From NCBI GenBank assembly GCA_037962975.1, contig CM075671.1, positions 45,858,501 through 45,922,500 of the forward strand: a stretch of 64,000 nucleotides of DNA. The letters are read 5' to 3'. Positions within the stretch are counted from its first letter, which is position 1; the number at the start of each line of letters is the position of its first letter. Shown in pieces: positions 34,593 to 46,311 of this stretch. Origin of the DNA: Clitoria ternatea. Taxonomy: Eukaryota; Streptophyta; Magnoliopsida; Fabales; Fabaceae. The position numbers and the translations under genes were made by a program. Under the pieces are notes generated by a model. The model saw only the letters and a list, made by a program, of their open reading frames with translations. It ran no database searches and was not told the DNA's origin.

Positions 34593-35475
34593 TTCATGTA
34601 CATACTCTGTAAAAGTGTGTGGAGACAGAGAATACAGGGAACACATTCTTTTTCATTCAAAACTTCGAACATCTTACTACTTCATTTTCTTTCTCTAATT
34701 CCTCTCCTCCATGACGTTCCACAATCCTTCAATGGAACTGAAGTCAATGGAGTTCTAAATCCCTAAGGTTGGGATTGCGAAGGTGAACAATGGAGTCTTG
34801 AAGCTGTGAGCAAGTAGATCGACTTCTAGATCTTGAGGCGAACAAGCTGAGGAGTGGAGCAGAATCGCTGGATTGACAAATCCAGAACTGATGAAGAACT
34901 TCGCCAGTGAGGAATCATGGTTGAAGCTTAGGTAACTTCCAGCTTTCTAACTAGTTCAGGCCTAATCAATTTAGGTGAATAGTTAGAGTTCAACCTCCAA
35001 TTTCGCATTAGATTCTTAGGTTAATCGAGCACTTAAGGAATTAAGGTTCATTGCTTAAGGATTAGTGTTTTTCACCTAAGGAATTAGGGAATAACCACAA
35101 GCGGATTGTCCTCTAGATTGTGAAGTTCGATTATACTTAATTGCATGTTTCTTGAGGAGATTGTGAGCCGAAGCAATCCTGACCTATTTTCTATTAATCA
35201 CTTTCCTCATTTCACTTTAACTCTGTTTCTGAAAATACAAAAACAACTATAAAACACTAAAACCATAAAAACCAAATGAACTTCATGTATTTTCTGTTGG
35301 TTCAGCTTGTACCAGTCCTAGATTGAGGTACTTACCACAATCCCTGTGGGACGATCAATTACACTACAATTTTAACGACTGGTGCGCTTGCCAAAGTGTA
35401 AATTCGAGAGTCACATTTTATTTTACTAAGATTTTTACACCAAATTAATGGCTCAGGATTTCAGCATCAAGTTAA

Positions 35476-35493
35476 TGGCGCCGTTGCCGGGGA
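35476..35493 (+). promoter_or_regulatory. Primer binding site of A1 (tRNA-Asp type)
   Basis: TGGCGCCGTTGCCGGGGA, six bases after the LTR, complementary to the 3' end of plant tRNA-Asp as I know it. The following 35494-35642 is leader without a gene. Confidence 0.88.
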
Positions 35494-35642
35494 TTGTTGA
35501 GTAATATCAATAATCCTTGGACTGGTACTAGACTGAACCATTTGCTTTTGTTTCTATTTGCAGTCATTACGTATTTTTTTTAGTAGTTATTGTTTTGTGT
35601 AGTTGTAGCTGTGAGTTGCATTGTCGTGTAAACAATTGTTGT

Positions 35643-37934
35643 ATGCAGTCAAGGAGTAGAGGAGAACCTTTCTTCTTTGATCCTGACATCGATTTGTTAG
35701 AACGTAGATTAAGAAAAGAGAAAAAGCAAAAAGAAGAAAAAGAAATGGAACAGAGGAGAGTTACACTAGGTGACTACTCCAGGCCGAATGAAGAAGGATC
35801 GCAAGCTAGCATCCTTAGGCCACCGATTGCAGCTAACAATTTTGAACTAAAACCAGCTTTACTGCAGCTGGTAAGAAATGAACAATTCGGAGGAAGTGAG
35901 GTTGAGGATCTAAATTTGCATTTAGCAACCTTCCTCCAAATTTGTGATACAGTAAAAATGAATGGGGTCCCTGAAGAAGCAATCCGACTAAGGTTGTTTC
36001 CATTTTCTCTAAGGGACCGAGCAAAAGCCTGGTTGCAGAGTCAACCGAGAGGCAGTATCTCCACCTGGGAGGATTTGCAAAGGAAATTTTTGATTAAATA
36101 CTTCCCTCCTTCTAAATATGCAAAACTGCGCAATGAAATTACATGTTTCCAGCAAAGAGAAGGCGAGTCCTTGATGGAAGCATGGGATAGGTATAAAGAA
36201 AGCTTGAGGAGATGTCCTCATCATCAGATTTCTGATGTACAGCAGGTGACTATTTTCTATAATGGTGTCAGGCCAGCTACCAGAGTCTTGATTGATGCCT
36301 CGGCTGGAGGCTCATTAACAACTAAAACTGTAGAAGAAGCTATAGAGCTGATTGATGTGATGGCTTCTAATGAATGTCTGATTAGTGAGAGGAACCAAGT
36401 CCCTAGGAGAGGAATATTAGAATTAGAAGCACAAGATGCCTATCTAGCTCAGAGCAAACTGATGACTCAGGCTTTGGAAAAATTAAGCATTCAGATTTCA
36501 GAACTCCAAAAGCCGAGTCAAGTTTCTATGATCAGTTGTGACTTTTGTGGTGGAGACCATGAAAATGGAATGTGTGATCCAGTTGTGCCTTCCGAGCAAG
36601 TGAATTATATGGGGCAGCAACAGTATCAAAGGAATTATCCTTCTAATTCCTTCAATCCTAATTACAGGAGCCACCCCAATTTTTCCTGGCAGAAAGGTCC
36701 ACATTTGAATCAGAATATCCCACCGAGTCAACCCACAAATAGACCACAACAACCTTCTCACCCTCCTGTTAAAGAAAAATCCGAACTCGAGAATGTACTT
36801 TCTCAGTTTATCCAGGCCACTCAGGCCAGTTTTAAGAATCAGGAAGCATCCATAAGAAATTTAGAAAATCAAGTAGGACAGCTTTCTAAACAATTAGCTG
36901 AGAGGCAAGCAGGCAATTTCCCTGGAGATACCGAGGTAAATCCAAGGGAACATTGCAAGGCCATAATTACTAGGAGTGGAAAAATTATTTCTCCATCTCC
37001 GGGTCAAGAAATAAGTTTAGAAAAAGAAAAAGAAATAATACAAGAAACCGAGCAGGACAATAAAGATGAAGTAGAAAATAAAAATGAATCAGAAAAAGAA
37101 AAAGAAAATAAAGTCCATCAAAAGAAAAAGAAAAAGGTTGATCTGATTCTGGAGGAAGCTTCTAAGCTGACTCCTGAAAAACTGAGGAATGCTCCATTTC
37201 CGCACAGGTTTAAAAAGCAAATAGAGGAGCAGAAGTTTGCTAGGTTCTTAGAGGTCTTCAAGAAACTTCACATTAATATCCCTTTTGCTGAGGCATTGCA
37301 GGAGATGCCTTCCTATGCAAAATTTTTAAAAGAACTATTGTCTAAGAAGAGGAAGCTTAAGGGGGATGAAATGATTACTCTCACTCAAGAGTGTAGCGCA
37401 ATCATTCAAAAGAAACTTCCCCAAAAGCTAGAGGATCCTGGATCTTTCACAATACCATGTGCAATAGGGGATATTCATGTAGGAAGTGCTCTCTGTGACC
37501 TAGGAGCCAATATAAATCTGATGCCTCTATCGTTGATGAAAAAACTGGGAATTAATGACTTGCAACCGACTCGCATGTCCTTGCAGTTGGCTGACAGGTC
37601 CATTAAATATCCCCAAGGGATGCTGGAAGACTTGTTAGTAAAAGTAGATAAATTTATCTTTCCAGCAGACTTCATAGTGTTGGATATGGAAGCTGACCGA
37701 GAGATCCCTTTGATCTTAGGTAGACCCTTCCTAGCTACTGGCAGAGCATTGATTGATGTGGAAAAAGGTGAACTCATGCTGAGAGTTCAGGAGGAGCAAG
37801 TAATTTTTAATGTCTTCAATTCCATGAAACATCCGACTGAATGGATGGATTGCCTAATGATTGAAGAGGTTGAAAATTACCAGACTCCCTTACTGCTAAA
37901 AACTAAGGAAGAGGCTCTACGAACTTTTTTTTAG
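35643..37934 (+). CDS. gag: A1 gag-protease
   Basis: First ATG of the frame is at 35643. The capsid domain (about residues 60-290) has LRLFPFSLRDRAKAWL and FLIKYFPPSKYAKLR, typical of plant Ty3 gag. A zinc knuckle CDFCGGDHENGMC lies near residue 299. A Gln/Pro-rich linker and a highly charged Glu/Lys region (about residues 455-510) follow. The aspartic protease has CDLGANINLMP with the catalytic Asp at 37497, Leu replacing the usual Ser/Thr as is normal in Athila, and ILGRPFLATG at its end. A TAG at 37932 ends the frame, yet pol goes on in the same frame without any other stop. The stop sits in TTTTTTTTAGGAT and may be a mutation or, less likely, a read-through site. Confidence 0.9.
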   Translation: MQSRSRGEPFFFDPDIDLLERRLRKEKKQKEEKEMEQRRVTLGDYSRPNEEGSQASILRPPIAANNFELKPALLQLVRNEQFGGSEVEDLNLHLATFLQICDTVKMNGVPEEAIRLRLFPFSLRDRAKAWLQSQPRGSISTWEDLQRKFLIKYFPPSKYAKLRNEITCFQQREGESLMEAWDRYKESLRRCPHHQISDVQQVTIFYNGVRPATRVLIDASAGGSLTTKTVEEAIELIDVMASNECLISERNQVPRRGILELEAQDAYLAQSKLMTQALEKLSIQISELQKPSQVSMISCDFCGGDHENGMCDPVVPSEQVNYMGQQQYQRNYPSNSFNPNYRSHPNFSWQKGPHLNQNIPPSQPTNRPQQPSHPPVKEKSELENVLSQFIQATQASFKNQEASIRNLENQVGQLSKQLAERQAGNFPGDTEVNPREHCKAIITRSGKIISPSPGQEISLEKEKEIIQETEQDNKDEVENKNESEKEKENKVHQKKKKKVDLILEEASKLTPEKLRNAPFPHRFKKQIEEQKFARFLEVFKKLHINIPFAEALQEMPSYAKFLKELLSKKRKLKGDEMITLTQECSAIIQKKLPQKLEDPGSFTIPCAIGDIHVGSALCDLGANINLMPLSLMKKLGINDLQPTRMSLQLADRSIKYPQGMLEDLLVKVDKFIFPADFIVLDMEADREIPLILGRPFLATGRALIDVEKGELMLRVQEEQVIFNVFNSMKHPTEWMDCLMIEEVENYQTPLLLKTKEEALRTFF

Positions 37935-40900
37935 GATGACTTTGACTCTGAGACCGAGTCAATTGACTCTCACTCGGAAATACTAGACCTACTGGAAGTT
38001 TTAGAAGTAGGTGATTTCGAAAAGAAAAATGATTTGGAAAATACTGAAGCTGAGAAAGGAAAGGAATTTTCGGAAGAAAAATGTGATTTAAAACCTTTAC
38101 CTTCTCATCTGAAATATGTTTTCCTGAGAGGAAATGACACTCATCCTGTCATTATTAATGCCGACTTAAAAGAAGAGGATGAGAATAAACTAGTTGGGGT
38201 ATTAAAGGCTCATGAATCTGCCATTGGCTGGAACATTTCTGACTTGAAGGGAATCAGTCCATCCTTTTGTATGCATAAAATCCTGATGGAGGATGACTAT
38301 TCCCCTGTTGTACAGCCACAACGCAGATTGAACCCCATTATGAAGGAAGCAGTGAGAAAGGAAGTGGTCAAGCTCCTTGATGCGGGAATCATTTACCCGA
38401 TCTCGGACAGCACTTGGATTAGCCCAGTCCAAGTGGTACCCAAGAAGGGAGGAATGACGACTGTAAGAAATGACCAGGGTGAAATCATTGCCACTCGGCC
38501 AACTACAGGCTGGAGGATGTGCATTGATTACAGAAGGCTGAATAACTCTACTCGGAAAGACCATTTCCCCATTCCGTTTGTTGATCAAATGCTTGAGAGG
38601 TTATCAGGACATGAGTACTATTGTTTTCTTGATGGGTACTCGGGTTATAACCAAATTGTGGTTGACCCGAAGGATCAAGAAAAGACTGTCTTCACATGTC
38701 CCTATGGAATTTTTGCATACAGGCGCATGCCGTTCGGCTTGTGCAACGCTCCAGCAACCTTCCAAAGGTGCATGCTGGCAATTTTTGGGGATATGGTGGA
38801 GAAATTTATTGAAGTATTCATGGATGACTTCTCGGTATTTGGGAGCAATTTTGACACATGCCTCAGCAACTTAGCTAAGGTGCTGATGAGATGTCAAGAG
38901 ACCAATCTCGTTCTTAACTGGGAGAAATGCCATTTTATGGTTAAGGAAAGGATAGTCCTTGGCCATAGGATCTCTGCTGAGGGCATGCAGGTGGACCGAG
39001 CAAAAATTGAAATTATTGAAAAACTTCCTCCTCCAATCAACGTGAAAGGAGTAAGGAGTTTTCTAGGATGTGCTGGGTTCTATAGAAGGTTCATAAAAGA
39101 TTTTTCAAAAATAGCTAAGCCTTTGACCGACTTGCTTGTGAAAGATCAGGTGTTTGCATTTAATGAAAATTGTGTCAAGGCATTTGAAACATTGAAACAA
39201 AGTCTGACTTCAGCTCCGATCCTTGCATCACCCGACTGGTCTTTACCGTTTGAATTGATGTGTGATGCAAGTGACTTTACAATCGGAGCTGTGCTGGGTC
39301 AGAGAAAAGAGAAATTAACTCATGTGATCTATTATGCTAGTAAAGTGTTAAATGAAAATCAAATACATTACACCACGACTGAAAAAGAAATGCTTGCTGT
39401 GGTGTATGCATTTGATAAATTTCGTGCATACTTGATTGGTGCCAAAGTCATCGTATATACAGACCACTCGGCAATCAAGTATTTACTAGCTAAAAAAGAG
39501 TCTAAACCGAGACTGATTAGGTGGGTTCTGTTACTCCAAGAGTTTGACTTAGAAATACGAGACAAAAAAGGAGTAGAGAACTCAGTTGCAGACCAATTGT
39601 CTCGTCTGGAAGTTGAGTCGAATTCTGTCTTAATAAAAGAGGAATTTCCAGACGAAAAGTTGATGGCCATTATAACTGGGCCATGGTACGCTGACATGGC
39701 AAACTTTAAAAGTGCCTCAGTGGTACCTGATGGTTGGACATCCCAAATGAGAAAAAAATTCTTTCATGATAGTAAGGCTTTTCTATGGGATGATCCATTT
39801 TTGTTTAAAATAGGCATAGATGGAGTAATCAGGCGCTGTGTGCTTGAATCCGAGCAAGAAAGGCTCTTGTGGCACTGCCACGATTCTTATTACGGAGGTC
39901 ATCATGGTGCCTCCCGTACCGCAGCAAAGGTGTTGCAGAGTGGCTTTTATTGGCCAACTATCTTTCAGGATTCCAAAGAATATGTAAAAAGGTGTGATAA
40001 ATGTCAAAGGAGCGGAGGTCTCTCTGCAAAAGCTGGCATGCCTTTGACAAATATTCTAATTGTGGAATTATTTGACGTTTGGGGTATCGACTTCATGGGA
40101 CCCTTCCCTAAGTCGCTCTCCAACGAATACATTCTTGTTGCTGTGGACTATGTCTCCAAATGGGTGGAGGCAATTCCGACCCGAACCAATGATGCACAGG
40201 TTGTGCTTAGGTTCATCAAGAAGAATATTTTCTCTAGGTTTGGAGTTCCGAGAGTAATTATTAGTGATGGGGGTTCACATTTTTGCAATAAGATAATGGA
40301 AAAAGCCCTGCGTCACTATGAGGTTTTACATAAGTTATCAACTCCTTACCATCCACAGACTTGTGGACAAGTCGAACTGTCCAATAGAGAAATCAAGAGA
40401 ATTTTAGAAAAAGTGGTCGGAAAATCCAGAAAAGATTGGTCGGTAAAATTAGATGATGCATTGTGGGCTTACCGAACAGCTTTCAAAACTCCGATTGGCA
40501 TGTCCCCGTATCAATTGGTGTACGGTAAGGCTTGCCATCTCCCTGTGGAGTTGGAACACAAAGCGTGGTGGGCCACAAAGCTATTAAATTAGGACATTGA
40601 CCAGTCTCAGGAGGAAAGAGTTTTGAAACTCCATGAATTAGAGGAGTTCCGACTCAACGCTTATCAAAGTGCCTCCATTTATAAGGAGAAAACAAAGAAA
40701 TGGCATGATAAGCGAATTAATAAGAAAGAGTTTCAGAAGGACGATCAGGTTTTGTTATTCAATTCCCGACTGAAACTCTTCCCTGGAAAACTTAGATCCA
40801 AGTGGTCCGGGCCTTTTACTGTAAATGAGGTTTTTCCTCATGGTGCAGTCGAACTGAAAGATCCGACTACCGATCGGATTTTTAAGGTGAATGGCCAGCG

Positions 40901-40970
40901 ACTCAAACTCTACTTTGGAGGAGAGTTTGATAGGCAGAAAACCTCCTTGTTACTGAAGCCATCTTCTTAG
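37935..40970 (+). pseudogene. pol: A1 pol: reverse transcriptase, RNase H, integrase (one in-frame stop)
   Basis: Continues the gag frame after the TAG at 37932. Reverse transcriptase shows WRMCIDYRRLN, GYSGYNQI, MPFGLCNAPATFQ and the catalytic FMDDFSVFG (Asp pair at 38823-38828). RNase H has LPFELMCDASDFTIGAVLGQ and VYTDHSAIKYL. Integrase shows the HHCC finger (HDSYYGGHHG, then CDKCQ), GIDFMGPFP, ISDGGSHF and PQTCGQVELSNREIKRIL, so the Asp-Asp-Glu triad is intact. A TAG at 40590 splits off the C-terminal integrase part, which continues in frame to 40970. All catalytic residues are present, so this copy decayed only very recently. Confidence 0.92.
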
Positions 40971-40979
40971 ATACAATAA

Positions 40980-41026
40980 GGTCAAGCTAGTGACCCTAAA
41001 GAAGCGCTCTAGGGAGGCAGCCCTAT
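40980..41026 (+). promoter_or_regulatory. Two-hairpin element after A1 pol
   Basis: GGTCA-AGCTAG-TGACC (40980-40995) then, after CTAAAGAAGCGCTC, TAGGG-AGGCAG-CCCTA (41010-41025). It starts nine bases after the pol stop. The A2 element has the same layout with compensating base changes (46313-46360). Confidence 0.75.
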
Positions 41027-41377
41027 GTTCCGATTGTTTTGTTTAGAACTTTGAATCAAAATGAATAAAAAGAAGAAAAAAAACTAAAAACTAAATAAAT
41101 GAAGTTTGTGAAGTTGAAGAAGGAAATCCGAGCTAGATTCTTCTATTTTCGCTCAGGCGAAGCACGTGTAGCTTAGGCGAGACACTGTTGGGTGTTGTTT
41201 CACAGTTAAGCAAGAAATTACTAAGTCTTGAGTAAAAATAGTGCACTCGGATAACTGTTACTTATTTCTAATCCTTCTTCCCGATTGAATTTCACTCGTC
41301 ATTTTTCAATAAAATTTCAAATTCTGATGCGAAAAAAAAATAAAAAAAAATAAATAAAATAAAATAAAATAAAATAA

Positions 41378-41409
<32 letters not shown>

Positions 41410-41456
41410 AAGACTTTGAAGGATTTCTGATCGATGATGTAATGAACGGGTCAGAT
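41027..41456 (+). other. A1 region after pol: single palindrome pair and A-rich tract
   Basis: CGCTCAGGCG at 41150 and AGCTTAGGCG at 41170 form one pair 20 bp apart. An AAAATAAAAT simple repeat fills 41330-41411. No gene. Confidence 0.7.
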
Positions 41457-42465
41457 TGTGAAAAGTGACTTAATTCAGTCGGCTTTTCATCACTCAGATT
41501 CCTCACTCATCACAATCAGTATTGTATCCATTGGTCTCTTATGCACGCGGTCTTTCGTTTTTTCATTTATCCACTCGGCTTTCTCTAGTAGTCGGTTTCT
41601 TCCACTCGGATCTCTCATTTCTCACTCCTCACTCAGTTTCTTTCATTTATGTGTCACTCGGCCTCCTTTTCATATATTATGTTGTCCACTCTCAACCGTC
41701 ACTCATTCCCATACTTTATCTCTTCCTCTCAGTCGTTGATTCATTCATTCATGTTTTCAATCCACCTGAGTTCTTTCTCGATTTCATCACCCGATCTCTC
41801 TGCATGTGTTGGTTGTTCATCCAGCTTTTCATTCACTCATTCTTCGTCTACTCATTTTGTCACTCAATAGTCTTCTTCTTTATCCATTCGGTATTCTGAT
41901 TCACTCGGACCCCTATGCAGTCATTCTTATATTCACTCATTTTTCTCACTCAGTCGTTCCATATCATTCTGACTTTCGTTGTTCACCTCATTTTTCACTC
42001 ATTTTTCAGCCACTCAGTATATCCATCCACTCAGTATCGTTGTTTCATTCCACCTACTGTCTTTCTCAGTTTTCTCACGTTGTGCTTTTCTTTTTCATCT
42101 ACTCGTGTTTCATTCGCGATTGTTACACTCAGTATTTCCAGTCACTCAATTTCCTGTCATCTCGTTTTTCATTCCACTGTATTTGTTTTGTTTACTCGGC
42201 CTTTCATTTACTCGGTATTTCATTCATTCCATTTTCTACTCCTGTCATTTTCGTTCTTCGCCCGAACTCTCATTATTATTCACTCATTCTTCATATCTCA
42301 GATCTAGATTACTCGGTTTCTTCCACTCCCTCCTTCATTTACTCATCTCCTTCGTTGATCGATATACCCTTTACTCATCTCCACTCGGAATATTCTCATT
42401 CGTTCTCCTCTTTCATTCTTTCATCCACTCGTCTTTGTCATTCACCATCAATCTACTCGTCCGTC
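41457..42465 (+). repeat. T-rich CATTCACTCGG degenerate repeat (A1), left part
   Basis: Words CACTCGG, CATTCACTC and TCATTTATTC repeat irregularly. Purine-poor. Frames of up to 220 codons rich in Ser, Phe and His are composition artefacts. The repeat continues at 49635 beyond A2, which inserted in it. Confidence 0.75.
42461..42465. repeat. Target site duplication of A2, left copy
   Basis: CCGTC, repeated at 49630-49634. Confidence 0.95.
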
Positions 42466-42667
42466 TGATAAGTGCTTATTTTGTGATTAAATTCATGACT
42501 TAATTGGATCCATTTCCTGAAATACTTAACTAGATTGATAAAATTGAGCATGATTTTTATTATAAATAATAATGTGTTAAGTAAATAAGCTTGCTCTGAA
42601 AAATATTGAAGACAGGTTCCAAAAGCTTGAAAGAAATTCAAGAGGATTCAGCATCATCAGAACCCCA

Positions 42668-43160
42668 CGCTTAAGGGTAACCTCGAGCACGCTTGAGCGC
42701 AACCTTGTTGAAGGACTAAAGAAAACAGAGAAGCTTCAGGACCCTCTCACGCTCAAGCGGGAGAACGCGTCGCTTGAGCGTGCGCCCTAAAGCGCCCAAG
42801 CAAGGAGCAAGCGTGACCCTGAGCGTGGATTGAAGGACAACAAGCAGCATCAGACTTACCCGCGCTTGAGCGTGAGAAGGGGACGCTCGAGCGTGAACAC
42901 AAGAGCGCTTGAGCGCGGCTGAAAAGGATCAAGCGTGAGCGTGAGCGTGACTCTGCGCATGAGGCACGCTTGAGCATGACTAAAGGAAGCTTGAGCGTGA
43001 CTAGGCACATGAAGGGCGCTTGAGCGTAGGCTTTACACGCTTGAGCGTGAGGAATGGATATTAAGGTCTCGCTTGAGCGTGGTTGTTTCAGCTTGAGCGT
43101 GCGACCATCAGTAAGCATCAGAACCCTTCACGCTTGAGCGCGACCATCAAGCTCAAGCGT
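42668..43160. repeat. CGCTTGAGCG array in A2 U3
   Basis: CGCTTGAGCG, CGCTCGAGCG, CGCTCAAGCG and variants at high density. Clear pairs start 42668/42690, 42750/42771, 42863/42884 and 42967/42988 (steps 22, 21, 21 and 21 bp). Some form longer ladders, for example 42863, 42884, 42906 and 42926. The array lies upstream of the TATA box. Its copy in the 3' LTR is 48071-48563. Confidence 0.88.
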
Positions 43161-43304
43161 GACTCAGACAGCGTGGGCTTCTTAATTCTTTATTCACCCG
43201 TAATGCGATGCAAACTCATCCACTTTCTGCTGTTTCCACCAGTCTCTGAAAGATGCCGCATGGGTTCTACGCAAGTGGGTAAGAGAAGCTGAGCCAAAAA
43301 CTCC

Positions 43305-43311
43305 TATAAAG
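43305..43311 (+). promoter_or_regulatory. TATA box of A2 LTR
   Basis: TATAAAG in CTCCTATAAAGCAAGC. Partner at 48708-48714. Confidence 0.5.
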
Positions 43312-44231
43312 CAAGCTGCAAACAGGGCATCAGGAAGCTCCTAACATCATCTGATACATCATTTCATCCTCTGTATTTTTCATTTCACACTTTCCATTTT
43401 CCGTATTCATTTCTTTGATGGTGAAAATGCAAGGCATGAGTAACTAATCTCCCTTATGGGATTGGCTGTAATCCATTCAACACTGAAGTAATGCTGTCGT
43501 AAGTTTTCATTGAGTAATGAGATTTGATAAAGTTTCTGTATTTCCTTCTGCGTTTAATGCCTGAAAGTACTTGATCACTATTTTCTTGTTCTAAGTTTTC
43601 TTGAGTATGCTGGGAAGTGACTTTTGAAAGCAGACCCTGAAAGAAATGCTTGTTGTGAGTAGGTAGCCAGGGATGGCGTCTAACGCAACAAACGTCAAAA
43701 CAATCGATCGATAATGCTGGAATGGTTTCCAAAGTGACTGAGGGATCAGCGGTTTGGAAATCATTCTTATGAATTTTGTAGTCGAGGGATCGATGCAAAT
43801 GACTTTGATTGTGACGTAGACTTATCTTTTCAATTTACTTATATGGAAACTTATGCAGCTTACAGAGGTGAAGATGTGATGAAGCCAATCCCTGTTTTAC
43901 AAAACTGATTTTTCCAACATCATTTACTGTTATATTTTGCAAAGTGCTATCCTCTGTTATTTTGTTACTTACTGTTTTTCATTCAGCAACATTCACAACA
44001 AATCAAAACTGAAACTTTCTGCCTAATCAATTCAAACTAAGATCTTCATTCTAGCACCTCCTCAGTGGAACGACAACTATACTATATTACAACTTCTGTG
44101 TTTAAACTTGGCACATCCATTTCATTGAGTCCATATTATACAAACTTGATTCTCTCTCAGTGAACTCTTCATTCCACTATCTCAAACATCACCACCACAA
44201 CCCCCTTACCAAGTAATGGCTCATCAAGTTT

Positions 44232-44249
44232 TGGCGCCGTTGCCGGGGA
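44232..44249 (+). promoter_or_regulatory. Primer binding site of A2 (tRNA-Asp type)
   Basis: TGGCGCCGTTGCCGGGGA, identical to the A1 site, six bases after the LTR end. Confidence 0.88.
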
Positions 44250-44356
44250 GGTGATTTAAGCTTGAATATTTTAGCATTGAATTGATAAGACAGTGTAAAT
44301 AAATTTGTTTTCAATTTTTTTTTTTTAGAAACCTTGCTACTTTGAGTTCTTGATTT

Positions 44357-46303
44357 ATGATCTTGAGAGGACAGGGTACAAAAGAACAGCTTGCATTTGA
44401 TCCTGAGATAGATAGGTTCCTCAAGAAAATCAAGAAAGCAAAGCAGAACTTCCAAGAAGGACAAACTTCCTCTGATACAATGGATGACAACAGCAATAAT
44501 CAAAATCCACCAAGGAGAACACTTGGAGACTATGCTTTACAGCAAGGGCCAAGACATTTCTCAAGCATTGCAATCCCAAACACTGTCAGAGCACTAGAAA
44601 TGAAACCAGCATTTCTGAGTTTGATTAGTTCACATCAATTCCATGGAATGTCCAGTGAAGATCCGTACACTCACTTGGCCACATTCTATGAATTGGTTGG
44701 AACCATGGGATTTGACCAAGATGTTATTGATGCTGCATATCTAAGACTATTTCCTTTTTCTTTAGCAGGAAAAGCAAAGGAGTGGTTACAATCTCATCCA
44801 AATCAAAGTTTGAATAGCTAGAACATAGTTGAAGAAAAATTTCTACAAAGGTTCTTTCCTCCATCTAGATTCATCAAGGCCAAATCAGATATTACAACAT
44901 TTAGACAAGGCCAAGATGAACCTTTTTGTGAGGCATGGGAACGCTTTAAAACACTGCTCAGAAAATGCCCAAACCATGGACTTGAAGATATTGCACAACT
45001 TAATATTTTTTACAGTGGTCTAAGGGCTGACACTAAAATGATTTTAGATGCAGCAGCAGGAGGAACAATGATGACAGTGGATGCTGACCAAGCCACAAGG
45101 ATAATAGAAGCTTTATCCTCAACAGACTACTAAGCTCAACATGATCGTCAGCAAGTTCAAAGGAAAGGAGTCCTTGACTTAAACACCACAGATGCCATTT
45201 TAGCACAGAACAAAATTCTGACCCAACAACTAGAAGCATTGACCAAAAAGATAGCCAATCTTCCACAACAATTACATGCTGTACAATCATCACAACCAGG
45301 GCAACAACAAATGCCTGCAACATGTAACTTTTGTGGAGGAGATCATCTCAATGAGAACTGTGGATCACAAGAAGCAACTGTATACTTCATGAACAACCAA
45401 GGAAGGTCTGGTAATTTCAATTCAAATTTTTCTAACCAACCATTTCAGGGATGGAGAAGTAACCAAAACCAAGGCCAAGGATGGAAGCAAGAGCCCAGCT
45501 CTTCAAATAAACCATATCAAAATAATGGTCCTTCTTTGGTGGAGAGAACTTCTAGATTGGAGGACACCTTGGAAAAATTTATGCAAACTTCTTTAGCAAG
45601 TCAAAAGAACAATGAGGCATCACTTAGGAACTTGGAAACACAATTGGGACAACTAGCCCAACAACTTGCTGAGAAACAGAAGCCTCAGTATGGAGCAAAC
45701 ACTGAAACAAACCCAATAGAGCATTGCAAGGCTGTGACCACACTGACTGAGGAAATAACTAAGGAAGAAGATGGACATGATACTATCATCTCTGAAGCAG
45801 TACCTTATAACACCAAAGATCCAGGGAGTTTTTCTATTCCTGTTACTATTGAAAATCTTTCAAAAAGTAAAGCTTTATTAGATCTTGGTGCTAGTGTAAA
45901 TTTGATGCCATTATCCACACTTAAAAGTATAGGGGATTTTTCAGTAAAGCCAACAAACATGACCTTAAAAATGGCAGATCAATCAATAAAAACCCCTTAT
46001 GGTATTGCTAAAAACATTGAGGTCAAAGTTGATCAATTTGAATTTCATGAGAATTTTGTTGTCATAGATATGGAGGAAGATCCTGAAGTTCCCCTAATAC
46101 TAGGGAGACCATTCTTGAAAGCAGCCAAAGTCATCATAGATGTGGATGACAGAAAAGTAAAAATTCGAGTGCAAAAAGAACAAGTTGATTTTGCTATTGA
46201 AGGTGCACTTGAAAAACAGAATGGAAGAAAGCCAAGGCCTGACTTAGGCAAGGAGGTGGAAAAACTCAATACTCTTATCCACCAACTCCATGACCCAACT
46301 TGA
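44357..46303 (+). pseudogene. gag: A2 gag-protease, two in-frame stops
   Basis: One frame of 649 codons including stop, from the ATG at 44357, with internal stops at 44819 (TAG, Trp-like) and 45131 (TAA). The gag domain is related to that of A1 (LRLFPFSLAGKAKEWL, FFPPSRFIKAK). The zinc knuckle CNFCGGDHLNENC lies near 45330. A Gln-rich linker follows, then an aspartic protease with LLDLGASVNLMP and PLILGRPFLKAAK. The frame ends at 46303 shortly after the protease. Two stops but otherwise full-length domains mean the protein sequence was kept until recently, although the element lacks polymerase and integrase. Confidence 0.9.
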
Positions 46304-46311
46304 AAAATCAG

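Larger units (their letters stand above)
33586..35469 (+). repeat. A1 5' LTR
   Basis: TGATAAGTCTTG...CAGCATCA. Paired word array 34083-34279, TATA box 34585-34592. No reading frame in it is gene-like. Confidence 0.95.
42466..44226 (+). repeat. A2 5' LTR
   Basis: TGATAAGTGCTT...GGCTCATCA. It starts with the same TGATAAG as the A1 LTR but is otherwise a different sequence. Word array 42668-43160, TATA box 43305-43311. Confidence 0.95.

Noticed and set aside
41458..42503. Overlapping + strand open frames rich in Ser, Phe and His (up to 220 codons), also 49941-50477
   Set aside because: They follow from the CATTCACTCGG repeat. Several frames are open at once and there is no start context or conserved domain.
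43454..43798. 114-codon - strand frame in the A2 LTR
   Set aside because: It lies in the R/U5 part of the LTR. The copy in the other LTR is not kept as the same open frame.
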